64,000 bases of DNA from Isoetes taiwanensis (GCA_021234155.1 JAJEKV010000022.1:4669852-4733851), one strand, 5' to 3'; shown: positions 24,482 through 36,300, numbered from the stretch's first letter. Notes: a model not told the origin generated them from the letters alone. Numbers and translations are program-made.

Positions 24482-25985
24482 TATGTAATTGTCAAAACTA
24501 GATTTTACCTTATTCGGTAGTTATGCTCACCGGCAAGACGCCTCCGCTTGATATTCCCATGGCTCCTTTTTTCCCTTTCATCACACATCTTCATCTCCGA
24601 AAGACCCACCCTCCCATCCTCCCACCCACCCTCTTGCATAATAATGATCTCTTGGTTTTTTGTTGAGCCTTGTAGCCTCGCTTCCATGCCAAACCTTCCT
24701 TTCTTTGATATCCTTTTTTGACTCTCAGGAAGTGCCACTTGCTATTGTACTATTTGAGGAGTGTGGCCCCGCCGCTTTGTTGATATGTACCAAGCGGGAG
24801 CACCTTCATGCTCCCTGCTTGTGTTAGGAGACCTCGTGCTGGACTTGGTTGTGACTTATGGCCCCTCGCGCCGCTAGAGAGTGTAGTTTTGGCCCTCGCG
24901 TGAGATGGATGGCCCTCGTGCCGTGTTTTGAAGAGACCCTAGTGTCTTATGGATGGCCCCTGTGCCGTTTTGGAAGAGACCCCGTGTCTTGGTTTGTTTT
25001 GCGTGTTTTTGCCGAGGCCTCTTGTTCCATAAAACCGTAATATTAATGCCGGGTGGCAAAGAAACCATTATAGCCGGATTAAAAAATCCTCGCCTTTCGG
25101 TTTTCGAGGAAAACCCCGACCATAATAGAGTCACTAACCAAATAGGGAACTAAACCGCATAAGTACAACAATAACCTAATAAACCGATCACACTAAAGAA
25201 GCACAAATAAAGCGGGCTCTTTTTCGCAAACTAGCCGGGTTGCAAGTCTTCCAAAAACTCCAAACCATCGTAGTAGCCGCATCTCCGCAATAGATTGATA
25301 AAGCCAACAAGCTCCAAGTCAACTAGTAAATGCCGTAAGACACTCCACAACAAAAAAACTAACTCCAAATAAGCAAATGGAACAAGAAGGCCTCAAAGAA
25401 AAACCCCAAGAAAAACAAACCAAGACACCGTGGTCTCTTCCAAAACCCGCACGAGGGCCATCCATAAGACACTAGGGTCTCTTCCAAAACCTGGCACGAG
25501 GGCCATCCATCCTGGCACGAGGGCCAAAAACTACACTCTAACAAAGACCGCAAGACGAGGGCCATAAGTCACAACCAAGTCCACCGCACGAGGGTCTCCT
25601 AACACAAGCACGAGGGCCAATCAAAAACTAGCATGAAGGTGAAGCTCCCAATCGGGTACATATCAACAAACCGCACGGGCCACACCCCTCAAATAGTACA
25701 ATAGCAAGTGGCACTTCCCACGAGTCAAGCAAGGATATCAAAGAAAGAGGAAGTGGCATGGAAACATGAAGCTACAAGGCTCAACAAAGAAAACCAAGAG
25801 ATCATCATTATGCAAGAGGGTGGGTGGGAGGATGGGAGGGTGGGTGGGGCACCGAGACCAAGCAACAACCATGAGATGAAGATGTGCCGATGAAAGGGAA
25901 AGAAAGGAGCCATGGGAATATAAAGCGACGCCTAACCGCCAGTGAGCATAACTACTGTAAAATTAGTTTTTGATAATTACATTTA
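24482..25985. repeat. Long inverted repeat with a LINE-like loop
   Basis: The left arm (about 24482-25035) and right arm (about 25368-25985) are reverse complements with moderate divergence. For example, GGTGGGTGGGAGGATGGGAGGG-type sequence in the right arm (25820-25850) pairs with CCCTCCCATCCTCCCACCC in the left (24608-24628). Both arms carry GGCCCTCGTGCC-like words. The loop of about 330 bases contains GAGGAAAACCCCGACC and ACCGCATAAGTA words shared with the LINE 3' end at 22.86-22.95 kb. A transcript through it would fold into a long hairpin. It lies immediately 3' of the tyrosine-recombinase element on that element's strand, but I cannot show that it belongs to it. Confidence 0.8.
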
Positions 25986-26182
25986 TCTTCTTATCATAAT
26001 ACCTAAGATAAATTCAATTGTCAAAACTAGATAAGGGAGAGAGAGAGGAAGAGACAAGCCGAAAGAAAAGCCACATCCGACATCTCCACTATATATAAAC
26101 CGTAATACAATGCTGAAAAACAGAGGCAAAGAAGGAACTATGAGGCAATGGGGCGGAGGAGGAAGCCAAACAAAGCTCAAAG

Positions 26183-27060
26183 TCACTGGGATCGGGACCC
26201 AAACCCAAGGAACGAGAAACCAATAGTCGCTGTCAAGAGATGGGCAAACATAGCCATCCTTGGTCTGAATCGAGCGCCAACGCCCATGAGCTTTGAAGAT
26301 TCTCGTCTGAATGTCAAAAAAAAGGTCGCCGATGTTGCACCTCCTCTCCTTGCTGAATGGGTACCAAAGGCTCTAGCATCTTCCCCAATCGCAAAAGGCA
26401 AAGCTTAAACCAAGATCTCAAGGTGGAGTAAGACACGTGTTTTCCCTCAAGAAACACCCCGACGGTCACGCCAATGCCTCTAATCAAGTGGCCACCAGCC
26501 GGGCATCCACATGAACAAAATCACCCAACCGGGCAACCTCTCCAAAAGAGCCACAGGCAATAAGGACCAGAAAGGCGGGCAATGGTGACCCAAGCTCCCA
26601 CACCCGCTTGGTCAGTTTAGAGGAACTGGATAAAGAGGCTTGCATGGGTATCCAAAATTAATATCTCATTCCAAAATAAGGCCAACAATTCTTTTGTCAA
26701 GCAGAAGGCCACAAAGGCAAGGACAAATGTATGCATCTCATAACATCTAGAAGAGAAGCCGACGGCAAGCAAATTTGTGAAAGAGTTTACGAACCATATG
26801 AGGCGTAATAGGTTGCTTCTTCCGATCAACCGGTGGACAATCTCTTTAGCAATATCTCGAAAGCAAGGCCAATTAGGGGTGGTCTCAGGGTTTCGAAAAT
26901 CCGCAAGAGTATGATGGAAAGCAATAGCAAAGAATGGTGGTACCGACCCGGGCCGATGGATTTGGAACGGATGTCAAAAGCATAGTCAAGAAAAGGCAAA
27001 TCGTAGGAGGGCTAGTAGGGAGAAAATCACGCCCCTTTGCTATGCACCACCCTTGAAGAG
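26183..27060 (-). pseudogene. Tyrosine recombinase domain of YR retroelement
   Basis: Three recombinase landmarks are readable in order. A central helix region (LTKELLALFW, then ILILDTHASLFIQ) near 26617-26720 is followed by SKTDQ-like and GAWVTIARLSGP-like sequence near 26560-26620. The H-x-x-R box reads GTHSARRGGATS at about 26327-26365. After a frame change at a run of eight A (26316-26323), the sequence continues FKAHGRWRSIQTKDGYV (26245-26300), where the final Tyr fits the nucleophile. H-x-x-R, an H/W box and Tyr are the catalytic set of tyrosine recombinases; THS-RRGGAT followed by GRW-S-(x)n-Y is typical of DIRS-type enzymes. The frames are broken, so no active protein is expected as written. 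Confidence 0.8.
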
Positions 27061-27420
27061 GGACCAAGCATGTCGATAACCTCTTAAAGTGTCACCGCGA
27101 CCTAGAACACATCAAGAACTTCGAAAGCAGCCTTCAACTCAAGCACGCCAACATCACCATCCAAAGCGCCCCAAAACTTTGAACAAAAACTCTCGCATGA
27201 ACAAAAACTCACCTAGTTAGTGTTGACGATCCGCAGCAATAACAGACTAGTTGGTTTGTGGCACGGCAGCCAAGATGGGCTCGTCAGAAGACCTTGTCCG
27301 CCACAGAGTACAAGTGATCCACAATAGTTGCATCCCACCTCCCAAGATCATTGTGTAGCTTAAGGCCACCATGGGGTCTGACTCCTGAAAACTACCAAGG
27401 TACAATCAGCTCGGCAGTTT

Positions 27421-28220
27421 TTAGCAAAGAGAAGGCTTTGAAGACCAAAGCGGAGGAGGAAAACAATAGCTATTAGTACCATGCCAGACCGGGCAAAAGC
27501 ATCGTGTGGACATGGGTCGCCCTAATAGGATGCCAACAATTAAATCTAGGAAGCAAATGGTTATATAAATTAGCAAAGCGGTCCCAATATGAGGGCCCCA
27601 AGCTAGATCAATGATGCGAAAAACTTCGTGTGTCAAACCATAATCATCAAAATCCTTAAGCTTAGATAGGTAATCGCCCACCGATTGAGGCTAATAGGAA
27701 TCCATGCAGTTTGAGGACAATGCTATAATGGAGACAAAGGGTGAAAATCTTGAGGCACAAACAAAGGGAGAGTCGAGACTTGGGAGCCACCTTTGGACAA
27801 AATGTAATAAGAATTCAGAGAGTCCCCATAGGCAAGAAGGCCTTTGCCACCAAATCTTCAAAGATGGAGTTCAAGAAAATGGCATAAGGCCAACAGCTCA
27901 CGAAAGCAAAGAGAAGAAGAAGCCCGCCCAACTCATCAAAGGACCCAACAAAAGAATCGCGACCTCAAAGAATCATGTACCCAAACACCCCAACCCGAGC
28001 CACTAGCATCATAAGATAAGGAAACCACCGGGAGACAAGGCTCCCCATATGTAAGCCGAAGTTCAACAGTCAAACCACTCACCCATGCATTAATCTCAAC
28101 TAAGGTAAGGGGGGCATAGACGACAACTTGGGACCAAGTCTTAATAGAGGCATATGTGTTCAAGAGATTGAAACTAAGTAATTTGCGTAACGGACCAAAC
28201 ACAAACTTTGAAGGAAGCAA
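27421..28220 (-). pseudogene. RNase H domain of YR retroelement
   Basis: The product reads SLSYDASGSGWGVWVHD near 27970-28020, matching the first catalytic Asp box of DIRS-type RNase H (D-A-S-x-x-G-W-G). Downstream, near 27590-27680, DYLSKLKDFDDYGLTHEVF is followed by IIDLAWGPH. This resembles the NS-ADxLSR, D-x-D-D-W and WGP-xxDLFAS segment that closes this domain in YR retroelements. The first half is open for 94 codons. The part between is broken by frame changes. It lies directly between reverse transcriptase and recombinase on the same strand. Confidence 0.72.
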
Positions 28221-28293
28221 TCATACCCAAAAAAGCAAAGAAAACCGCCGAAAGCATGCACTTTAGTAACCGAGGAGAGCGACTTAGCAAGCT

Positions 28294-29090
28294 CTAAAAC
28301 TTCAACGACGCCGCCAAGGGCGCAAATGGAAAGCAAACCCCGTGGGCTGAGTTTACCATGTATCCCGTAAATTTTACTTCATGGGCAAATGTAAGTCGAC
28401 ACTTATGTAAGGCAATGATAAAACCCGGCAGACTCAAAGGTTTGCAAAATAAGAACCCGCGAACTCCCCGAACCGACCAGCAGCAATAGCAAAAGGAAAT
28501 CATCTACATAAGGGATGCATCGAATACACTTTGCTCTAAAATACTTCACAATTTGACTGGATCAATTTAGTGAAAACGTAACACGCCGCGGAAAGCCCAA
28601 AAGGCAAAGCCGTAAAACATATAGAATTTGTCACTTTAAATGAAAACCCAAATAAGGCCAAGCCGAAGGATGCATGGCAACATGGTGATAACCGTAATGA
28701 AGATCAAGGGTAATCAAGACATCGTCCTTCCTCACTACATCGGGCCAACTCATTGATGCCCTCATATTTAAAAAGGTCTTTGCTCCAAAAATTGGTTAAC
28801 AAACCGGTTGGTCTAATATCAAACCCGAGTTTATTTGCAGCTTTTAGGAACCACCCCCGCAGGAGAGCAGATGAAAGGAACGACAGAGGTTTCAAAAGAA
28901 AGACCAGCCAAAAATCAAACTCGATGGCGTAATGTACGAATGTAGAATGCCGATCGACAAGCTTGTGGTTTGGTCTAGACCAAGGACGCAAAAGGGCATC
29001 TATCCAGGGAAGCTTGTAACCATTGTAGATCCAATCCAACACCATGGCACTTTTACAAAAAGTTTGCCAGAAGGGAAAATGTGATTTCAA
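28294..29090 (-). pseudogene. Reverse transcriptase domain of YR retroelement
   Basis: The N-terminal part is open (28704-29090) and reads VLDWIYNGYKLPW, then RPNHKLVDRHSTFVHYAI, and later FKYEGINELA. These are the conserved W-I-x-x-GY-x-LP, RPNH-xx-H-xx-FV and KFKYEGI landmarks of DIRS/Ngaro reverse transcriptases. After frame changes come LDLHYGYHHVAMHP (about 28660-28705) and the catalytic box PYVDDF at 28497-28514. YVDD with GYHHV is usual in this group, whereas copia and gypsy differ. Breaks near CCG words may be sequence errors. Confidence 0.78.
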
Positions 29091-29345
29091 ACGGCTACTA
29101 AGGGAATGGGTAGGGAGAGTAGGATAAGCTTTTCATCCAAGAACAAAATAGCCACAACAAACAACAACTTAGAACCATGAGTATTTAAGTCACCACAAGA
29201 AGCAAAATTTACATAGAACACACCAATGAAACTCAACAATGGTGCCAACTAAACATGATGTTAAACCATAAACATACGAGGAGATATCAAACGTAAATAA
29301 GTACATGACAATCATGCCCGTAGAAGAAACAACCGAGCAATCAAA

Positions 29346-30333
29346 TTAGGACCTATTGTTATTGTAGAACGCAAAGATTAGCATTTGTCGCCATTGGAAG
29401 ACGAATTGTTGGGGGCAGAGAGACCAAAGCTCTAGCAGACACCGTGCAGCCATATGCCCCGCCTCGACAAACAAAACATAAACCCGACATACCATAAGGT
29501 CGCTTCGCCACCCCGGGTTGGAACCCCATTCAAGAGCTAACTTACGAGCTTGGCGCAGCCTTATCATGATCGTAACTAAAAGCCCCCACCAAAGCACTCG
29601 CCACCTTCTGACCATCCCTATCCCTTTATAATTACCACTTGTTTCCTAATATCCAAAAGAGAGTTACCTCTGTCAATGCTCTTTTGAATGGAAGGGGTCA
29701 GTGCTTCTCAAGCCCTCGCCTTTTACTTTCGATATCCGCAAAAACATCTTCCATCTCATTGAGGAAATCAAACCGACGACATTTCCATCAAATCTAAATG
29801 CCGGCGCTTCTTCTTTTGTTTTGCGCTCAATCTCAAGTCGTAAGGCTGAAATTTTGCATCCAACTCACCCAGCCTTTATCGCCCCTATGCGCAATGAGCC
29901 TCTGTTCCATCCTCTCGCCCAAGCCGGTGCACATGTCCGATCTTTGACCTGATCTTGAACCTGTTCCTCGCAAAGCATCCAAAGACTATCCTCCAAAGAC
30001 AGAGCTCTCCCCAAAGGGCGCTTCCCCAATTTGATGGATGCAGCCTTTCGCCACAAAGCCTTTTAGGAGCTGCGGTCTTAGCAAGAGAAACCCTTGGCAT
30101 GATGACGTAAAACAAAGGCAAGAAGCCTTAAACCGTGAGGCCAACGAAATTAGGAGAAACCGTGGGAACAAGGCAGTCACAAAGAAAGCACCAACACCAC
30201 TGATATGTGCCTGGCACCGAACTAAAAGAAGAAATCCTCGACCACAAGAAGGCGTGAGGCAAGCCGCATATATGTCAAGGTAATCAAACAAAGGAAGAAA
30301 GCTTCCAAGCACGTATAAGCCGAAAAAAAACAA
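29346..30333 (-). pseudogene. Gag-like region with zinc-knuckle remnant
   Basis: Between 29440 and 29500 two overlapping frames together give the words C-F-V-C, E-A-G-H-M-A-A-R-C, the C-x2-C-x4-H-x4-C spacing of a nucleocapsid zinc knuckle, interrupted by a one-base frame change. Upstream, 29865-30056 gives charged helical sequence with LEDSLWMLCEEQ, suggestive of a coiled coil. The position, upstream of reverse transcriptase on the same strand, fits a gag. The start codon cannot be fixed. Confidence 0.5.
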
Positions 30334-31435
30334 GGCCCCGTAAAAACTGAATTACGCCGCCTTGCACGCACTCACGATTTGCCCGGCCAACCGGAAACAA
30401 TGCCGAAAAGAAAGGCACATAAATGCCGAGAAAACCTCCCCGGTTCTCGCACGTAAATGCAAAAGGAATTGAAGAAAGGGATAGACCACAGACCGCTTTA
30501 TGACAAAGTGCCTTCTTTATGACAACGGCTTATCCGCAACAAACAAGAGCCAATTGAAGGGCCGAACAAGAGCAAAGCTTTTATAGAAGCCCTCATATGG
30601 CAAAATGGACAGATCCAAAATAGGAGAACCGCAGTAGGATCAACAGCCTATTGGTTTCTCGCTCCTTGGGTTTGGGTCCTTCGATCCGAAAGTGACTTTG
30701 AGTACAATTCGCTTTTAGATACCATTTAATGGCATTACATCTAAATTTTGCATTATTTATTGAATCTAGCATCCGATAGATTGTTTTGGGAAACCTCAAA
30801 GGCGGTTCCCCGTGATGCGAGAAGAAGACGTAAGAAGAATCAGGTCAAATTGCAGAAAGCGTATTGTTACCATGTTATACCTTTTTGTTTTCAAATGCTT
30901 ACGGCAAACAATGAACGCCAAGTATCCCATTCAACTCTCAAGCCATCAAATCAGATTTAGTTAAACGTAAGAAATAAACATGAAAGAAAGCAAAACATCG
31001 CAACCTTGATATAGCCAGCCAGGGGCGGCCAAGCACCATGGCTGCAGAGCGCCATCACCGCATCTCCGCAAAGAGAAAGGAAAAGAAAAACACGAAAGCA
31101 CATGCCAAAAAAAAAAAAGAAAAAGGAGGCTACTACCGTAATGGTCGAATTCTATGCTTCTTTCCTCCGAGAGCAGAAACCAAATCAATAGCACAAACGA
31201 AATCAATAGCACAATCTCGATGATGCAATAACGCAAGAATAAGTTATTTCCCTCGACCCTTTCCATCTCCGCGCCCATTTTTGTCGATTTTCTAATTTTT
31301 CTCCGCCTTAGATTTGTAAAAGTAGAGATCCGATGGTGCAAAATAACCCACATCAAATTTTGATGACATGGAAATTACACGGGATAGGCTAGAAATCGAG
31401 GAAAGGTCAGAGGGCCCTGTGAGGGTCGTGTGCTA
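30334..31435. other. Possible 5' flank of the YR retroelement, no gene seen
   Basis: No motif-bearing frame. Purine-rich stretches (31070-31125) and a duplicated AAATCAATAGCACAA word at 31180-31210 are present. No terminal repeat matching the DNA 3' of the recombinase could be seen by eye. Confidence 0.4.
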
Positions 31436-31660
31436 AAAAAAAAAAAAAAAGAAAAAGAAAAAGAAGGCGCCTTTACGCTTAACAAGATCCTCTTTAAATA
31501 TGATTTTTAAAGTCCAAATGCTTCTAAATTTTACAAATTGACTCGGGTTCTTTAGTCTAAAACGCAGAAAACAATTAACATTGCCATATTGCATTGAATA
31601 AACATAATGATAACCTCTTCCATATATGTCCAAAGAAATAAATTAAACGGTCATGATTCA
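31436..31660 (-). mobile_element. Fragment of the copia-derivative leader plus A-rich tract
   Basis: After an A-rich run (31436-31465) the sequence matches part of the leader of the copia derivative: ATGCTTCTAAATTTTACAAATTGA, CATATTGCATTGAATAAACATAATGATAACC and CCATATATGTCC. The match stops just after AAATTAAACGG near 31651. The same piece occurs at 46986-47145. Confidence 0.75.
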
Positions 31661-32599
31661 AAAGCCTATGATTCACCGACTTTCTAAATTATGTCTATGC
31701 AGATTTGACCTTAAGGGCAACCCCACATAAAGGTTCTTCTTCAATTCTTTTGGAAATAATGGATGGGGAAGGAATAAACCGTGAGGATTGGGCAAATGGA
31801 TTTGGTCCGTAATATGGGGCTTTTTCAGCCTTTTGCAGCAAATTTAAGCCCATTTCCTTCTTCGATTTTTACATTATCGATCTTCTCCGACCGCACATTA
31901 CTTTGGGTACCCTAAAACTGAGGCTTAGTCTTGCAAAGAGAAAAGCTTCAAAAATGGGTCGAAGTTCATGTGTTTTGGCCACCAAAATCTAAACAGGGAT
32001 GTGCTTGGATGCAAAGAAACCGTAGGCATATAAGAAAATTACAAGACCTACAAAGATATACATGCATTGTCGCCATTATGGCAAATAACAATTTGAAAAA
32101 TGTGGGATGCATCCATTGAATTGTACAATAGAATGCAAAAGCGCAGCCTAAAAGCTTTTTAGCCCGACCGCTTAATATTTTACAGTGAAGATGCTCCGTA
32201 AGACCCAAACAAACAATAAGATATTCGATGTGTTTGTACCCACAAAGCTTCGATTTATGTTGATACTTTCTCGCTTGCCTAACAAAGAGAGCTTTATTCT
32301 CAGATCATTATATTCAGCTTTGAAATTGTGGTGTTTTTACTTTACAAAGTTGCCAAACACTTTAGTGCATTTTGGAAGATAAAGGTAGTTCGGCCGGGCT
32401 ACGAGAATTTTGTTTCCAAATGTTCGTGGTTATGGATTTCCACATGCTTAGTTAAGTTAAACATGACTTTGAACTATGATTTAAGCCATTTCACTTCTCC
32501 GCCATGGAGGGCAACCCTCCGCGGCGCAAAGACCTTGTTTCAATAATGTCTCCATGGTTTTTATAACTTGCATTGATGCATCTTGAACAAAACTCAGAA
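31661..32599. other. No gene seen
   Basis: Between the leader fragment and copia-derivative copy 3. Short frames only. The section next to 32600 may be further 3' sequence of the copia derivative. Confidence 0.4.
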
Positions 32600-33768
32600 G
32601 CATTCATATGGTTTTGGAAATATGCAACTAAAGTTGTCTTGAAAAATCTTCAATCGAACTAATGAATTCTTGGACCCAAAGGCCAACTTACTAGTTACGC
32701 CTTTTAAGTTTATAGAATCGATCCGCCGCCGCCTGATCCCAACCTCTTGGGACATCGTGGTCTCATGCCTCCATGGACCTAGGAGGTTGCTAACTTTTCC
32801 AAGCATAGTTGCCTCCTTTTTATTGCACCACCTACCTCTTTCCAAATTCAATATACAGCCATTTTAACTTATCAACATTTGAACACCATTTACCATAGGT
32901 TTAGCTTTCCATATTCACCCTTAGTTCTCCACCAATGCCTTTGTGAATATATCTTCAATCAAGCAGATCTGTGTTGATATAACCCATTCAATATATATCT
33001 CTTTTCTCGCTACATCTCTCGATAAAGTGTACATCAAGTTCTATATGCTTAGTTCTCTCATATTGTACAGTGGTTTTTGACAATTGCAATGCAACTCATG
33101 CCGTCAAGAAAAATTAATGTTGGCTCACCTTGTTTATAACCAAGTTCTTCTAGCTTGCTCCACTTCTATAATATCCGATGGTTTTATTAGAATAAGCTCC
33201 TCTTTGGTAGCAAACCGAGCTGCCTTCACCAAAATTACGCTTTAGTGTCATAGCTCCCCTCCTCGCCTTTTATCCATATATAGTTTCTCCAATCGAATCG
33301 ATCTAAGACACCGATTAATTCCATATTCGCTTTCATATTCTCGTGCTTCTTCTTCCCCGATTCCCCGCTACCAAAATCGAGCTCATAGTTTTAGGGTTAG
33401 AGTTTATTTAAGACCATTTTACCTTGATAAATGCCGCCGCATATTGCAAAAGAGCCTTCCGTGTCACTTAATCCTTCAACAATTTTGGGGAGGCACCCGC
33501 CTTTTTAGAGCCGCTTTCCACCATTTCTCTCGCCATCAATTCCTGACTGACTTCACACATTTTTTACACGCCCATTCTTTTTCCCTTTTAGATTACCATT
33601 AACATGTTTTTACCAATGTTGACCCATTTCAACTAAGGATAAATATCACGTATACATTCATCATTAATTGTACAATCACCAATACTTCTACTTCCTCTAA
33701 TGAGGTACAATGTTTCCTAAATGCATATTCAATGTGTTAACAATAGCTAAAGGATTTAACACAAACAA

Positions 33769-33800
<32 letters not shown>

Positions 33801-33820
33801 CAAGGCATTACGCTTAACAA

Positions 33821-33922
33821 TAGAATAGAATAGTTTTTTAACGCCCACGAGAGACCAATAGGGTCATGGGACCCATACAATGGGCTAGTACAATCATTAC
33901 TACTAGGATTAAAAACCCCCGC
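33821..33922 (-). mobile_element. Short LINE 3'-end insertion
   Basis: An insertion of about 100 bases lies between TTACGCTTAACAA and TTTAAATATG, which are nearly adjacent in the fragment at 31480-31505. It starts with a (TAGAA)n tail and contains ATGGGACCCATA and GATTAAAAACCCC, as at the LINE 3' ends near 22.8 and 46.9 kb. Confidence 0.65.
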
Positions 33923-34594
33923 TTTTTAAATATGATTTTAAAGCCCAAATGCTTCTAAATTTTACAAATTGATCTGTGATTCTTTAGTCCAATGCGTAAA
34001 ACCAATTAACATTCCCATATTGCATTGAATAAACATAATGATAACCTCTTCCATATATGTCCAAAGAAATAAATTAAACGGCCATGTATTTTGGATAGGT
34101 TTCTAGGGTTCCATAATGGGTGGTGAGTATTTTGAGGCTTGATAATTTTGTGATGAAACCACAATATTGAAGGGGCAAATGATTACATGTGACATAAATA
34201 TTGCCATAGGAATGGACGAGCCCCACCTTAAAGTAAGGCCCAGATGTGTACTTCAAAGACTTGGAAATAGCTTACATATGAAATTACAACACAAGCCAAT
34301 TCCATCCGACCAAGATTCGTGAGAAAAAATAAGAAACCACTATCGACAAATGTATACATGAAACAAGTTGAGTACTCATCATGGAATCGCTCAACATCTT
34401 CTTTGGGTCAGGCTTTACTATAGGAAAAAATCCCACTTCGCTAAATTGAGTACTATAGGATCTTCTCCATATATTTCCACAACTAATCAATCAGCTTTGA
34501 TGAACTCCTTCTTGACAATGCTTTTATATAATAGAAAACTTATTACCATTATAAGACCGATTAAATGGCTTAGAGAGGGAACCTTGTAGCATAA

Positions 34595-35188
34595 GGAAGG
34601 AAGGAAGGAAGGAAGGAAGTATATTTTAACGTCCATGAGGCAAAACTTGACCTATGAGACTAAGACATGCAAAGACACAAAAGCGTGATAAAACCACACC
34701 AAGAAGACAAATGCTACTATACAATGTGTCCCTACTATCGATGAAAAACCCCCACATGGGAGGAAAACCCCGGTAGTAGGCTCTCGATCCCTTTGTCCTA
34801 TAAGGGATTCTCTCGACGGTAGAGACTTGCAAAATGTAGGATGCGAGACGGCAACCATTGGCGATGCCAAGAATTGATGCAAATGGTGCCTCGTGAGCAT
34901 CTAAGACCAAAGATGTGTTGCTCTGGATATGCGATATGCCGACACTTTGCAGGCATGGTGCTCATCCTCTACTCGTCCAAGATGTGGCAACACCGCATAT
35001 TCTCTCATGCCGGGATTCTCTCGCCTCCATCCAGAGTCCAACGACTGCTTCAATTCTCAGATGATGGGACTCGCCCTCACCTGAGGCAATAGCTCTCCGC
35101 TTCTTCATAGAGATATGCGCTTTCAAGTACCGTGTGGGCCATGTTCCAAAGTTGTTGGATTAACTTGGCGGTGGTAGTGCTCGCTTTA
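34595..35188 (-). mobile_element. Second LINE family, 3'-end fragment with (TTCC)n tail
   Basis: The undisturbed copy 1 reads GCATAAGGTCAATGC near 17600; here the same site is split by 594 bases. The insertion's minus-strand 3' end is a tetranucleotide tail (GGAA on plus, 34595-34619). The body has the AAAACCCC and GGGTTTTTCATCGATAG words typical of these LINE tails, and a C-terminal Cys/His-like stretch (RCCH, VEDEHH, CKV) around 34930-35000. It differs in sequence from the LINE at 46.9 kb. No clear target-site duplication was seen. Confidence 0.65.
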
Positions 35189-35618
35189 GTCAATGCATTT
35201 GTTTAAGAGTTTGTTACACACAAGAAATCACATGTTAACTATTGGGGTCCCTTGCATTCTAGGTGGAGCCTTGTGTGGATTTACAAAGTTGCCATATAAA
35301 ATAAGGGCTTCATAATAGGGTGGGGACTAAGAATAGTTTCTTTTCCTACCGATCCGAAAGAAATTAAGCCGAAGAAAGTGTAAGCAATCTTCTTAGAGGC
35401 CAATTCAATGATGACAACCTAAAAACCACTAATATAATTTTCTAATAAGCCTATGGTTCAAGGACCCCAAAGGAATGAAGCATTTTAGTTGTTTTTTTCG
35501 TCTGCTTAGTGATCAACGACATGCCAATTTGTGATGACAAGAAAACTTCCTAGTCAAATGTACTTCTCTAATATTTCACCAATGTTCAAATAAAACATAG
35601 GAAGTCTATAGTGGCAAC

Positions 35619-36300
35619 CCTTTTTCAAATGTTCATAATGTTTAACTCCGAGAGAGGTCACATCCCGGCATCATTGCAATACCTACATTGATATACTTGG
35701 CCCTACCCATGGTATGGAGAGGATTGCATAATGCATCAACTTTCTTGATGGAATAAAATATCTTCCCTTCATGATATGTCACCAACAATTGTTACTTCTA
35801 GAAGCTATAATGCCCGGATAGGCACATCAAGGAGCACTATCAATTGCATGATGACAAAGGAAGATCTATAAAGAACTCGATATGACTTGCATGATGTGCA
35901 AACGAAGATCTATATAGGACCTAAAATGGCATAGAAGAACTCGCCATGCATAACAACATCCGATGGCAAATGAAGATCCATGGTGGTTGAGTTTAAAAAT
36001 TTCAACGCGTGCCTAAGGCAATCCACCCCATCAAACCCCTCACTTGTAACCACATAAAACATCTAAAGAGCCCTCCATGATATATCACCAGCAATTGCTA
36101 CTTTTCGGCTATGAGACCATCTCCACAGGACCTAATGATCCATAGGACCTAACGAGGTGCTCAACTTTAGAATGGCATAGGAAAATCCATGGTGGCCGAA
36201 GTTTAAAAGTTTCAACGGGCTTAAGGCAGTCCACCCCATCAAACCCTCACTTTTAACCACATATCATCCCACCAACTAAGGCGATTACGCTTAACAAGAT
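35619..36300 (+). repeat. Two-copy tandem repeat, 209 bases
   Basis: The segment TGGTGG..GAGTTTAAAA.TTTCAAC, followed by AGGCA.TCCACCCCATCAAACC, occurs at 35981 and again at 36190. Related CATGATATNTCACCANCAATTG words lie near 35772 and 36080. Near 36284 the phrase GGCGATTACGCTTAACAAGATA matches the edge seen beside other copia-derivative pieces. Confidence 0.65.

Larger units (their letters stand above)
26100..30333 (-). mobile_element. DIRS/Ngaro-like tyrosine-recombinase retroelement (decayed)
   Basis: On the minus strand, domains follow in the order gag-like with CCHC words (30.3-29.35 kb), reverse transcriptase (29.09-28.29), RNase H (28.22-27.42) and tyrosine recombinase (27.06-26.18). 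That order, with a recombinase in place of integrase and no LTRs detected, is the layout known for YR retrotransposons (DIRS, Ngaro, PAT). The frames are broken many times; some breaks sit at homopolymers or at putative CTG/CAG loss sites and may be sequence errors. The element ends are not fixed. The inverted repeat at 24.5-26.0 kb lies just beyond its 3' end. See the domain entries for motifs. Confidence 0.75.
32600..35618 (-). mobile_element. Copia derivative, copy 3, with nested insertions
   Basis: This is the longest copy. Minus-strand order: terminus TTGCCACTATAGACTTCC at 35618, leader (35189-35618, then 33930-34594), gag-like start (near 33390), RNase H remnant (33330-33010) and pol tail to about 32600. 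The tail includes the open frame 32594-32851, which continues past the RNase H. Two insertions split it: a short LINE-tail piece at 33821-33922 and a larger LINE fragment at 34595-35188. A poly-A/GAAAA tract lies at 33768-33800. CTG and CAG words present in copy 1 are mostly missing here. Confidence 0.75.

Noticed and set aside
26148-26408. Plus-strand open frame of 86 codons
   Set aside because: It is the shadow of the tyrosine recombinase read on the minus strand, whose H-x-x-R and Tyr motifs explain the conservation.
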